A stretch of 64,000 nucleotides of DNA from Erythrophleum ivorense (Eukaryota; Streptophyta; Magnoliopsida; Fabales; Fabaceae), in NCBI GenBank assembly GCA_026724425.1, contig JAIUCV010000001.1, positions 878,001-942,000 on the forward strand. The letters are read 5' to 3'. The notes below the pieces were generated by a model. The model saw nothing but the letters and a program-made list of their open reading frames with translations. It had not been told where the DNA came from and did no database searches. Below, one piece after another: positions 49,140-61,500 of this stretch. The first letter of the stretch is position 1; each line of letters opens with the position of its first letter. A program made the translations under genes and the position numbers.

Positions 49140-51365
49140 AGTGGAAGGAGTGAAGGACGATGCTAATGAAAATGGATAAAATGGTAACGAGCATTATCAA
49201 ATCAGCCAACCAATAAGGAAATTTTCCTTTATTTTATTTCCACCGATCCAAACCTTAAAACTGTTTTTGTGTTTATTATAAAAATGTTTCTCTTAATTCA
49301 AATAACATGTTAAAAATAAAATAAGATGAACGATATTTTTTAAAAAAATATTTCTGTAGTATTATATTCTCTAGTTCTTTGATTTTCTGCAAGATCATTT
49401 TTATGAAAGTGAAAATAAATATAGTTGAAATGAAAACATTAATTCTATTGTTATTATGGTCAGGCAAAAAATGATCATATCATTTATACCATTCTTATAT
49501 TTGATATTCTATGTACAATGAAAACATGAATAAAGTAATTTTTTTACTCTATATATGGTGATAATTCTTTTGTTCCAATTTTTTAAAAAATAAATTTATA
49601 AAATTATTAGAGTTCCGCAAAGTTTATTTTAAATATAATAATAATGAATCCATGGCATAGGTGTTGGTGATGATAAAGACAATAATATAATAGTGATAGT
49701 TATTGCAACGGTAGTGATGATAAGAATAGCGGTGTTCGCAAGAGTAAGAAAACAATAATGGTAATGTACTTGATCATGGGTGCCCAATAAACCCGATTCA
49801 GAAAAAATGAATATAAATATGAAAAAAAAGTCCGATAAAAAAAAAGAATTTATTTTAAAAAAATTTAAATATAAAACAGCTTGACCTTGAATTTTTTTTA
49901 AACCCAGTCAGAAACCTACTTGTATTATAATTAATTTTTATATATTATTAATAAATAATATTATTAAAAATTTTATTTATAACTATAGATATAAGTAAAA
50001 AAAAATATATAACATATGACTATTATATTTTTTTTAACTATTTAGTATTTAAAATAAAAAAAATAAGTCTAACAAGTAAAAAAATAAATATATCTAATAT
50101 TTAAAATTAAAAATTAAAAAAAAAATTAAAAAAGGCCCAGGTGGACTTAGGCTATTTTTAACCGAGTTCCGACTTAAAAACATTTTACAAATTTTTTCAT
50201 AAACTGACTTATTTTTAAACGAGTCTGTCTCATCATCAAGTCTTAACAATAATAATGAGAGTAAAAATAGTAAAAATAATGATAAAGTAGAGGATAATAA
50301 AATTATGACAATTACTTCTAATGGAATGTAATAGTAATCATATCTAGGTTTAATTAAACATTTTGTTGTTACAATTTCACCGAAATTTTAATTTAATTTT
50401 TATACTGTTTTGGAAAAAGGCTTTGTAATTGAGTTTCTTACTAGCATCTTACTTGTGCAATGCATTAGATAGCTTAGTTACGTTTTTGAATTCTGAGCCA
50501 CCACGAATTTTGAGATAAAGATTAAAAAAAATTGTATTTGGAAGTTTTGTATTTATTCAATAAATATATTATGTGCAATTGAAAAGAAATGTAATAATAA
50601 AATTTATTAAAATTAAAAAACAAAGACACATAATAATTGAAAAAATAAGAGAAATATAAAAAAAATGAAATAAATATAACTACTTTAATTGGAGAAAATA
50701 TGTATTAAAAGTGATGCGATATATATTAGTTATTAAGATCATATTCTTTAATTTTTAATTGAATAAAAACTCATTTATAATCTTTTTTATAGTGAAATTT
50801 TTTGCAATCTCTTTCTCAATAGAAATACCTAAATTATTTGTAAGAAAGTGATTTTTCATTTTATTATAAAATCTTTTGTAAAACAATGAGTAGAGAATAT
50901 GAGAAAAGAAACAAAGAAGGAAAGAATTTTGTAAAAATGTGATAACAGAGAATATTAGTCATTATTAGAGAAAAGAAATAAAAAAATTGAAGAAAATTTA
51001 ATATATTTTATTTATTTTATAAGATTTACTTTTATAATCAAGGTAAAAAGTAATTACATCTTTAAAAGCATGTATTTAAGATTTTAAAACATTAAAAGAG
51101 ATAGATAAAAAAATTTAGCAAATTTAAAATTTTTTAAAAATATATTATATATATACATATGATACATATAAAAATTTTTTGGTTAAAATAGTATTTTAGC
51201 CTCTTTACTTTATTGATTATTTTAAAATAGTCCTTCAAATTTAAAGTGTTTTAAAATAGTTCTTAAATTTTCAATTTGTCCCATAAAAAATATTTTTAAG
51301 TGTTAATCTTAAGATAATTAATTTTAATGCTAATATTATAGCTTTGAGTATTTCTTTCTTATACT
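49140..51365. other. AT-rich spacer, no gene seen
   Basis: The first hundred bases are the probable promoter side of the DUF3598 gene. The rest is very AT-rich. Bases 49785-50240 contain phrases often seen in old plant repeats (CCCAATAAACCCGA and GGCCCAGGTGG), but I could not define an element. Confidence 0.45.
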
Positions 51366-51369
51366 TTAA

Positions 51370-51889
51370 GGCCTTGTTTGATTCATGGGAAAGTTGAGTA
51401 ATGGAGAGAGAAAGGAAGTGGGATTGAGAGAAAGATATGTTTGATAGGCTGGAGACTTCTTTTCCTGGAATAGTTGTCTCCCACTAACATGGGAGAGTCC
51501 ATTCCATTGCTTTATGGTGGGAGAGAGTTTTATTGAATAGGATAATAAAAATTAAGACTATTTTATTCTTATTTAGATAATTTTTTTTCTATTAAAGGTA
51601 AATTAAAAATAAATTTTTAAATTAAAATATTATTTATTATTTATTATTATTATTGGTAATTAAAAATAAAATATTTTATTATATTTTATAATTATTAAAA
51701 TATTTTAATTTTTAAATTCTCTACTCATTCTATTTTTATGTCATTTTTATCTAAGTATACAAAAATAAAAATATTTTTATTTCTTTTTTCATCCTGCCAA
51801 ACATATGAGGGTACAAGATCCTCCTCCATTCTCATTCTATTTCTCATTCTCATTCCATTAAAACCTAATCTCTCGTACCAAACAAGGAC
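51370..51889. mobile_element. Tourist-like MITE (PIF/Harbinger), 520 bp with TAA duplication
   Basis: The left end is GGCCTTGTTTGATTCATG and the right end, reverse complemented, is GTCCTTGTTTGGTACGAG. Both ends are bordered by TAA (51367-51369 and 51890-51892), the target preference of this superfamily. The interior is non-coding, purine-rich near the left end and pyrimidine-rich near the right. The first 11-13 end bases match those of the Harbinger element at 32589. Confidence 0.85.
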
Positions 51890-51892
51890 TAA

Positions 51893-52700
51893 GTGATAAA
51901 TTGATACCTAATCAGTATTTAATACAAAATAATAATAATAATCAAAAGAAGATCAAAACGCACTTGCTTCAGTTTTATCCTCGCTCTCTCCCCTTTGGAG
52001 ACAGCTTTGAAACAAGCAAAACAAGGAACACATTTGAATTTGTGGTTTTTTTCCAAGTCAACAAGGCTTACATTGTTCAATATATTCGCTAATTTGCTTT
52101 TTGGGGAACACCCAAGTGGTGTGCATTGTCAAGGATCCATGTTGCCACCATTATCTGACAATCCAATATATGAGATTTGAAAAAGAAAAGAATACCAGGT
52201 TAATCAATTCATTAGAATTCCACTCATTAATAAATCCTAAATCAGAATTATAAAGAAGGAGAAGATTTATGTACCAACCATTGGTGATAAAGGAAGAGGG
52301 GAGAAGGAGAAGGAGAAGACATGTTGCTGTCAAAGACTCCGACTGTCGCTGTTGAGATCACCATTGAAGTCGCAAGCTACCGTCGCCACTATTGAGGTCA
52401 CCGTTGAAATCGCAAAGCCACCGTAGCCGCAAAAAGGGAGGGAACGAGAATAGACAAGAATGAGGGTGAAGAAGGTGTGAGAATGAGGTAGCGATTGTGT
52501 TTTGATCTCCTGTTCAAAATGCTGTTAATGTTGGCTTTTTTTTTTTTTATTTTATCTCCATCTAAAAAATAACATCAAACTTAACATATTGCTAAACAAT
52601 GATCTTCTCCCAATATTCCATTCAAGTGGGGCTCACCCCTCTTACTGTCACGCATTGTTTCATACTAAGTGAAACACTGTATTTCATGTTTTATTTTAAA
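51893..52700. other. Spacer with a short imperfect tandem repeat
   Basis: Near 52350-52425 two units of about 45 bases repeat, sharing GTTGAGATCACCATTGAAGT and TATTGAGGTCACCGTTGAAA, each followed by a TCGCAA-type block and CC. No convincing gene is seen. Confidence 0.45.
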
Positions 52701-52706
52701 AATTTT

Positions 52707-54456
52707 AAAATGAGATTAAATCTTAGTTGTTTGTGCAGCCAGTAAATGGAGCTTTTAGCGTTAAACACAGGTCTACCTTCAAAATGCTGGTTTTCCCCTT
52801 TTCTTTTTTTGGGAATTCCAATGCTGCCATTATCACGTTTTTCATTTTTGTTTTGCAGTCATTATCTCTATTTTATTTTTCATCCTTCTCCAGTAAATTG
52901 ATACATTTTGTATCTATGGTAGGAGAGTGGCAATTTACATGCATATATAAGGGAGATAAAAGAAGGCATTCATTTGTTGTGTTTTGTTTTTGTCTTTTTG
53001 TTTTTTTATTTTTTTTTGGTTGAAAGCTAAGAAGATATTCAAGATAAGGTAGTTTTTCAACACATTGATGTAGCAAAAACGTACTCACCTTCCCGCCAAG
53101 AGAAACAACCTTCCTATCTTCAATCTTCATACGCTCTTTCCATGACATATGTGAGTAGCCTGAAAAAATGGTATTAGTTGGCATCGTCAGGAGCAACATC
53201 ACCATGAAATTCGATGGACTAGGTTGAATGGATATACTGCAGAAAGAACTTTGCTTTTAAACCATAAATTTTCTAGCCCCCGGTCCCCCTTCTTCACTTA
53301 TCATTATGAAAACATCCCATAATTAGCCAAACCATGATAAAAAATGCATTACATGTAAAATACCATAGTTAATTGGTGCAATGTTGTAAGCCTACATATT
53401 TTTCCATAATATTGCCTAACTAGTGCTCTTTATTTTATTTTCAAACGCTCAATCGGCTCCTCAAAAATGAATACTTACCTAAGAGCACTTTGTGTAAAGA
53501 TAGAAACAAGAATAATTACTTTTTGTTGGAGCAAGTGTGTCAAAAGTCCAAATCTTACATTACTTAGAATAAAGAGAGTCTTAATGTATATATACTAAGA
53601 TATAATATTGGGCAAGTGAATAGGTTAAGAAGAAAAGTGAATTCACAAGCATAACAACATACCAACGCAAAGGTAATACAATTAAAAATCTCTAATTTTT
53701 TCTTTATACACGAGTTAGATGTGACACTAGGCATTTATTTAAATATTTAATTATCAATTTTAATTTTTCATTAATTAACTGTTAATCCCAACGTTCATTA
53801 ATTGGTTTTATTATTGTCTAGTATTTTGTTTGCATCCTTGGCCTATAAAAAGCGATACAAGATGTCTGTATAAATTGCATCGAACTCTTGGACATCTTCG
53901 CAACGCCCTCCTCTCTTTCTCCTGGATTCTTTTGAGTTTTGGGTTTCTGCTGTTCTATTTTTTTGTTATAGAAATGATTTATTTAATTGTTGAGAGTTAT
54001 TTATCTGTGACAGAATAATTCTTAAGAACAATGTACTCAAATATGATTTAAATCAATTTATACTGACAATTTTGTTTGTTGCAACCAACATTTCTCAACA
54101 TTCACAGTATTTTACTGACAAAAATGATCACACATAGTTTGGACCCAGAAAAAATGAAAATGGAAAACGTAATAATAGCAGCACTGGAGTTCAGAGAAAA
54201 AAAAACATAGAGGCCACTGTTAAAGGTAGACCTGTGTTTGGTGTCAAAATCTCCCTTCCGTATGATGTCTTGGTGTTGTTCCTTCTTGCCTATGAGAAGC
54301 ATGGTGTTTCCTGGCCACGTTAATGGAACAGAGACTAGTGTTGAAAGAAGGAGGAAGAAGAGACGCAACGTTTATAGACGTTTAGGGAAACCTTTTTGCT
54401 GGTGGACTGCTAAGATTCACTCGCTATATAGACGGCCAAGATTTGATCTCATTTGA
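52707..54456. mobile_element. Possible second gene-capturing element with inverted ends
   Basis: The left edge AAATGAGATTAAATCTTAG matches the reverse complement of the right edge, AAATGAGATCAAATCTTGG. The homology resumes inside at AAACACAGGTCTACCTT and at the GCTGCCATTATCACG-type block (about 52756-52850 and 54130-54245). The right arm has some 170 extra bases. Between the arms lies an exon-like fragment at 53089-53159. This layout would fit a non-autonomous Mutator-like element; a target duplication is not visible. Confidence 0.5.
53089..53159 (-). pseudogene. Single exon fragment, possibly DUF4602-like
   Basis: Seventy-one bases with a TTTTTTCAG acceptor and an AAG|GTGAGT donor read YSHMSWKERMKIEDRKVV and then SLGGK. 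The WKERMKIEDRKVVSLGGK phrase resembles a conserved block I remember from plant proteins with a DUF4602 domain. No neighbouring exon of that family is seen, so this looks like an isolated captured exon. Confidence 0.45.
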
Positions 54457-54738
54457 AAAATAAATAAATAAACACCAAATAAACATGCGGAAGCCGCTAC
54501 AAAGAATCCAAATGGATAGTAATTAGAGACAATCCAGTTCTCAAATTACTAACTTTGAGCAAACAATCTGAGAAAAGTTAACAATATAATGTCTTCAATA
54601 TTAACTTTCGGATGGAAACATAATAAAAAAGCAATATTAAAAGCGTTGAGGAACTAATATGAAAGAAATTATCTAGGAATGATGAAATTGAAAAAGCACT
54701 TACCTAATAGCGACGAAAATAAATTTTTCCTATTATGT

Positions 54739-55085
54739 TTACGAGAAGTGGATGAATGCATCCCCTGCTGCTCCAATGGCAAGAACAAGTGGTAACAGAA
54801 GAATGTGGGGTGTGCAGTACAGAGATGGAGGAGCCATGGCTTTCGTTGGAGCAGCTAGTGGTGGAGGCAGTGGGTTCTCAACATGACAACTAGCTTCATG
54901 CCACCATAGCAGAAGCCCTTGCCACTGATGAAATAGTAATTGCGAGTCACGTTATGTGGAACCACATCTCTTCCTGCTCCAGTCGTCCAATTGTGCAGTG
55001 GATGATCAGAATTGCATATCTCATAATCTGTCTTGTTCACCTCTAGCACATTAATTTGGTTCCTATCATACACAAAAAATGCAAT
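54739..55085 (-). pseudogene. Phytocyanin (ENODL/lamin-like) last exon, frameshifted
   Basis: The minus strand reads FVYDRNQINVLEVNKTDYEI, HNWTTGAGRDVVPHNVTRNY and ISGKGFCYGGMKLVV, the second half of a plant plastocyanin-like domain including its two Cys residues. The frame then shifts: family members continue VHVENP, and here one C seems lost at GTCATGTTGAG. The next frame reads VENPLPPPLAAPTKAMAPPS and a hydrophobic tail ending AFIHFS-stop at 54739, like a GPI-anchor signal. The first exon, with signal peptide and first half of the domain, is not found upstream. Such proteins are GPI-anchored cell-surface proteins. Confidence 0.82.
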
Positions 55086-55457
55086 ACTAATCATAAGACG
55101 AGTAAAATAACTTGATCTTCCTTAGAATATATACTTGACTGTATTTTAAAAATGGGTAAATTACATTAATTCTCTTTTATATTTGAATAAATTATATTTA
55201 ATATTCTTTTTTTTAATTATGCTTAACTTCCATTTAATTTATTTTTTTGTTAATAAAGTTACTTTTTTTATACAATGCGTATTCTTTCATAAATAAAATT
55301 ATTTATTGAAAATAAAATCACAATATTGTGTCAAAACTTAACATTAATTAAACTACTTTTACTATTATATTAAAAATAAAATCAGTCTCATTTTGTATAA
55401 AAAATAAATTTTATTAACAAAAAAATTGAAATAAAATTTTCTGCAACAAAATGGGTC

Positions 55458-55785
55458 ATCTCCAAATCATATGGTGACTAGAGAGAATCCAATCAAGGCG
55501 AAAATGGTTTTTTTTTCTTTTAATTTTTTAGGTTATAAATTTTAAGTACAAAAATAAAAATTATAATTGTGAAATCAAAAATTTTAACTATAAAAAGAAT
55601 TATGCTTTAAAAATTTTGATTATATAGTAGAGTTAAAATTTTTAAAGTGTAATTTTTTTTTACAATTAAAATTTTAATGTCACAATTATAATTTTTATCT
55701 TCGTACTTAAAATTTATAATATAATAAATAAATAAGATCATTTTGGCCTTAACTAGATCCTTTCCAATCAGCGGTACAACCGGAG
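55458..55785. repeat. Foldback element with about 140-bp inverted arms
   Basis: The inner arms match closely: TATAAATTTTAAGTACAAAA on the left against TATAAATTTTAAGTACGAAG in the reverse complement of the right, followed by AAAATTATAATTGTGA in both and ending at CTTTAAAAATTTT. Outer parts also pair, more loosely (CAAGGCGAAAATGG against TAAGGCCAAAATGA). Centre near 55625. Non-coding. Confidence 0.75.
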
Positions 55786-56860
55786 AGAATTAGGTTAGTT
55801 TTTACAAATATATTAAAATGTTAACAGAGTTTGATATAATTTGAAAGAGATATTAAGTATAATTTAACTAAATCATTAAAAAAATTAGTGTAATTTACCC
55901 TTTAAAAAATATACTCTCATCTTCTTTATATTTTTACAATATACTGTTACATTTAATCCTTTCTAAGGCATTATTAAATAATATTTAGTTAAAAGGTTAA
56001 AGGTCAATGAAAATATTAAATTAGATCGTCAAATGCTTAAAACATGGTTGATTAACAATGTCTAAAAGCTTTAACAAGTTATTATCAAATTTGAATACAA
56101 TATACGACTTCAGTCTAACAAGTTGTTATCAAAGGAATTATGTATTAAATGCTACATTTAAGGGAAGTTAAAGTATTTTTATTCAAATAATATTGTTACT
56201 ACAGGATCAAAAGGATAAATAACAACATTTTCAACATTAGTTTTAAATAAATTTTTGGAAGTTCAATCAATTATCATATTAGCAAAAATATTTACTATCT
56301 TGTCATAGCACAAAACTTTGGAAAAGAGTTGGGAGCAGGAAAAGAAATAAGGTAGGAATTGAATCCAAATACGTCAGATTCATTTAAAACTCTAGTTTGA
56401 AAGAGATATCATTTAAAATAGGACTCCTGGACATTGTCATTTATATTTTAAAAACAAGTAAATAATTCTCGCTTAAAAAGTTGAGATCTAATTCAACTAT
56501 AATTTAAAATAAATTACATAATTTTTTAAATTAAATTAGATTACTTGACAAAATATAAATAACGTAGTACTATATATTTACATAGGCACTAAAAATAAAC
56601 CTCACATAAACGCAGGCATGTCAATTACTAGTGTCTTTTCACCAAGAACATGTTTTTTCTCTTGTTTGGCATGGTTTTCTGAACTGGCAATGTGGTTTTG
56701 TCATAAGGTTGAGTTGATTCAGATTTTTGACCTAGTTGGTTAACAAAAAACTGCAAATTGAATAGCAAAAAAAAAAATCTGGTAACATGAATCTGTTAGC
56801 TCATCGAGTGCATGAACTTGTTCGGATCTAATCCGTATTCAAAGTATTCATCCATGGCTG

Positions 56861-56865
<5 letters not shown>

Positions 56866-56901
<36 letters not shown>
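56866..56901. repeat. (AG)n microsatellite
   Basis: An uninterrupted run of about 18 AG units. Both strands appear open through it only because the repeat has no stop codons. Confidence 0.95.
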
Positions 56902-57721
56902 TTGCAGAGCCAGTCACCATTGTTAGAAGTGCTAGCCCTGAGCCCATGTTGCCTCCTACCGTCCACCCAGCAGCTGAGGCCGCCGGCGTCATCAAAACCA
57001 CGACCGCACTTTCTACTGAGCCTGACCCCAATGCCTTCTTTTTGATACAGCGAAAATACAAAAGGAAAGATTAAAATACATTTTCTGATGACAAAACATA
57101 AGAAAGAACAAAATTTTATTGAATACTTTATCTATCAATTAATTCCTTGCAAATCAATATATAAATTAATTATTTTGAAAGCTAAAAACCCCTAAGTCAA
57201 CCCGATTAAATAATGAAATAACTTCTAAAGAACAAATTTTTACAATATATATTAAGATATTAAACAAATATATAATTTTTCAAACAAAAAAACATAAAAT
57301 ATAAGTTAGTCAAATCACAAAATAGATTAATGCAATTCATTCAAAGATCTTTTTTTCTGGCTAAACATTATAGTAGTTGACAAAAAGATTTGCTTAAGCT
57401 AAAAGAATAGTATTTCTGAATCAATAAATAAATAAATAAATAATGATTTGCTTATATTGACATTAGCTAAAATTATAAATAAATATTCATTGTTAATTAA
57501 TAAGCCTTTGGAGCCAGTATTGTATCTGTCCAGAAAACAATTTAGTTTCTTACAACTTTATCTTACAAGAAGTTAAACTTCAATAAATTGTTCTGACTCT
57601 GGAGACACTACAATTAATAAATATTTATCAACAAAAAAATCATCCGCAAAATAACAAGACTGTCATTTTGAATCGATTAAACTTCATATTTTTTTGCGGT
57701 ACAAAGGAATCAAACATTCCA

Positions 57722-57800
57722 ACCACCGAGATAGCTGAATTGGTTAACACATCAGGAGTCAAATACATGTAGATAGGATAAATCCAGTCAGAAAAAAAAA
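57722..57800 (+). repeat. Possible SINE-like tRNA-derived segment
   Basis: TAGCTGAATTGG at about 57732 matches a pol III A-box pattern, and GGAGTCAAATAC some 20 bases on is a weak B-box. An A-rich run follows near 57795. The spacing is short and the B-box poor, so this is only a candidate. Confidence 0.25.
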
Positions 57801-58047
57801 ACCATATAAAAATATAAATTAATAGTCAAAATTGAATAAAAAAACATCAATATGAAAAATCATAAGAAATATCTATTACACATTTATGACATTTTTTTGT
57901 ATTAATCTCAACCATTAAATTATAATCTAAGAGTGACTATTTTCTCTCTTCATCTCTCATATAGGGTCGCTCCTCTAACTTTATTTTGGTACATGTCATA
58001 AGACACTACAAGACAAAATGAAATTTACAAAGAAGTTGAGATTTGAC

Positions 58048-58200
58048 TTCTCTCAATTACAACTCCTTTCTATTCCATCAATTCAGTTATTTTTATCTTC
58101 TCTTTCCAACTCCTCTCATCATCAGTTGTTCTCTCTCCTGTCTCTTTACTCCTAATTTAAGACTGAATTGACGGAATTGATAGGATTTAGAATAGAGAGA
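58048..58200. repeat. Hairpin repeat with about 40-bp inverted arms
   Basis: The left arm reads TTCTCTCAATTACAACTCCT and ends CCATCAATTCAGT. The reverse complement of the right arm reads TTCTCTCTATTCTAAATCCT and ends CCGTCAATTCAGT. The spacer is about 75 bases and pyrimidine-rich. Total about 150 bases, like a small MITE. Confidence 0.65.
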
Positions 58201-58509
58201 ATCCATTCTCAAGAAGTTGTAGATTACCAAGGAATGGGCAATGTGGATCCTCCCAATTTTAGAGAAAAAAAGACACTGTGAGACTCACTTCTATGGAGGA
58301 TCTCTAGATTGATGAACCCCACAATCCACAATACGTAAAAGTTTCCCACACATTGTGCCTTTTTGTCTTAAAAAATTGAAAGCATCCAAAACCACTATGT
58401 AATGACAAAATTAAAGTTACGGTACATATCAATTACAAAAACCAGCATTTATGGCCACCTTCCAAAAAAGAAGGATAAATATACTCTGCAACCATCACAG
58501 AAATATTTT

Positions 58510-61500
58510 TCAGTCCAACCTTCTCAATAAGTAGGCAACTTGAACTTCCTTTGTCAAAGGCATGATCCAATCACCGTAAAGATCAGCAACCAAGCTTGGT
58601 TTTATTTTGTAGACTGGCTCAGCTTCTTGGTCCTTTCTATTTATAACCACCTCCTGTCCATAAGTCTTGGCCTTCATTTCTACTCTTCTTTTTATTGCCT
58701 CTTCAACTTCAGGATATGTTAGCATATCCATCAACTTACCTTTGTCCTGCAAAGTTAAAGCTGATTCTATGAAAAACAGCTTGCAAAAACATGCAAATCA
58801 TGCCCAAAAAACATAGAGTAAACTAACAATTTGATACATAGAGTAAACTAACAATTTGATCTTTGAATTGTTAAACCTATTTAATTTTAGTCCCTAAAAA
58901 TTAGTTAGTACATGAGTTCATCCTTAAAAATGACAAACTCGTTGCACACTAATCATTTTGTCAAGTGACTCACAAATGCCAGAAGGACTAGCTTGCAACA
59001 AGTCTATTATTTTAAAAAAAAATGCTCACTAATTTTCGGGCTAAAAGTTAATAAGCCTAGCAACATAAGTACCAATGCCAATAAGTACATACTCCTCAAA
59101 CATGCAAGTTTTAAGCATAAGCATCAATGTTCCCCTCCACCCCCCCCCCTCTTTTTTAAAAAAAAAAAGCCTGACCATCAAAATCAGTACCAACAAACAG
59201 GTTTTACAGGATCTCACAAACTATGGTATAAGAATGATGTTCATGAGTACTACTTTGATGGACATGTTTAAGATTTCGAGTAGATTTACCACCAATACCA
59301 GAATTATACTATCTTCAGAAGAATAATAACAAGGCTTGCATAGAAGTCTGACCACTCTCACAAGCATTCATACCTGTGCTATAATGGCCGCTTTATATCC
59401 ATCTGGAGAAGCTTGAAATTTAGCCTCTGCCACAAATTTGCCGTAATGGATTCTCTTTGAGAGAGCCTGCAGTCAAAAAAAGATACAAGTTTCCAGAAAC
59501 CTGAGAACCAGAGTTTGCCAAGCTATTGAACCGACCACTGTTTAATATTGCAGTCTCAAAACTTGGAGGTACCACAATTGCAGAACTTATCCAAAAAAAA
59601 TGCATGCCAAATGTTAACCACAGAAACTTGCAATAGTCTGTATCAGTTATTGCTTAAAAGATTTATAACTCGCAATAGTAATCTCAAAGATCATATGCTT
59701 GTATTATTAATACCCATCAGTTTTTTATGGCTGATCTTCTACAGAAATCCATAGGTGTCTTCACCATAGTTATTGGAACCAACTAGGGCAGGAAGCTGTT
59801 ACTTTTTATTAAAAAGTTAATATATATACTTTAAATTTATATAATATTATATATTTCAAAAAAGTGATATCCACACACACACACACATCCACACTCATTA
59901 TGGTGAGAACAATTATCACAATGATAATCAACTCAAAATATTCTTTATACATAGTTTAACAAGTTTGTATAATTACCTTTAGCGTAGTTATAAAACAACA
60001 TTAATATAATTTGCTTTAATTTGATAAATTAATATATATATATAATTATAATTATTCAAATTTATTAATTCATATGAAATACTATATAAAATTATTTATT
60101 GTAAAAAGAAAAAAAATCCAATTGGTTCAATTATCTAAATTAGTGGTTCAATAATCAGGTTAAAACAGGTTAATTCAGTTCAATTGCGTAAACAGACTAG
60201 TTATTAGACCCAGATTGGTGGTCCATCAATTGAACTGTATAGGTCAATATAGGTCTTAAAACTATGGTCTTCACATAATAGAGATTTTAAAATTAAGCCT
60301 TTAGCATAACTGATAAATGAAAATTTCACTACCATAATCTTGTTTGAATGAAGAAACAGTTTATACTTATTCTTTAGAATGAAGTTTGTTGTGTTACTGT
60401 TTTAGACTTTAGCAATATCAAAGCAACAATTGGTCATTAATCATTATATTGTAAATGTATAACATCAATCACCAAAGAGGAGAAAGGACCTAGGGTCTCT
60501 TACTAGTTTTTCTTAATTGAAAATATAAACGAGGTACAACCTCTCTACGTTATTTCAACAGAACTGGAAAAGAAAATGAATTAACTATAATGTATACCTG
60601 CAAGCACATTGTATCACAAACAGCAGTAGATCCACAATTACCATCATCTCCTTCTGTGACTAATCGCGGGATGAGATCTCTAAAGTATACTTTCCATACT
60701 TCATTATTTATATTGATTGAATCAGCTATAGGATGCAATACCTATTCACATATTAATTAAACAGAAATTTAGTGAGGAAGTAGTTAGCATATAAAAGATT
60801 TAGCAAAAGGACCATTATAAATATAACACACAAAAAACTCATAACCTTTCCAGTAGACATTTATTAATTTAATTAATCTGTAAACTAATATTATATATGT
60901 TTAATGAGGATGCCACAAAATCTGACAGCACTGAATTTTCCAAAGTTAAGCAATAATAGTTGAAACATTAAGCAGATTGGTTTTTCTCACTTTTGTGTGT
61001 TTCGGGTTGCAAACTGCAATGGCATAATGATATTAGAAAGCACAATTCCTTAATCTCCTCTCATGTTCCAAACTCACAAATACCGCCTGCTTGGCAAAGA
61101 GAGAATTTATTGGATTTTTAGACACTGTTATAGCCTATAAGAAAAATCATAATTCTATCCAAGGAAGTACATAAGTTCATTGGAAAAGCAAAATCTTTAT
61201 CAAGGGAACAACCTTAATTATTGTTAATGCATATTTGATGCAGGACCAGAGAGAATAGGAGGGATAAAGGAAAAGAAAGAAGAGGGAGAGAGAGAGAGAG
61301 CAAATTAGGGGGAGAAATTGATAGACTTTGCTTGGTAGTCAATACTGAGTAACTGAACGTGGAGTCTACAGAAAGGGCCTTTTCCAGAGAGCCCAGAAAA
61401 TAACTACGATAATTAGAATAAACACAAAAAATAAATAAAGTCATGTCCATGATACAAGCCTTACTGAAAGCCTAAAAGTAAGTTCCTACTTCTAACTGAA

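Larger units (their letters stand above)
55790..58509. other. AT-rich spacer with microsatellite and small repeats
   Basis: Contains an (AG)n run at 56866-56901, a GC-richer stretch of about 130 bases after it that is open in one + frame but matches nothing I know, a SINE-like segment at 57722-57800 and a hairpin at 58048-58200. The end nearest 58510 is the likely 3' UTR of the chorismate mutase gene. Confidence 0.5.

Noticed and set aside
56812..57061. Open frames on both strands with long runs of Glu-Arg or Leu-Ser
   Set aside because: These runs are only the translation of the (AG)n microsatellite.
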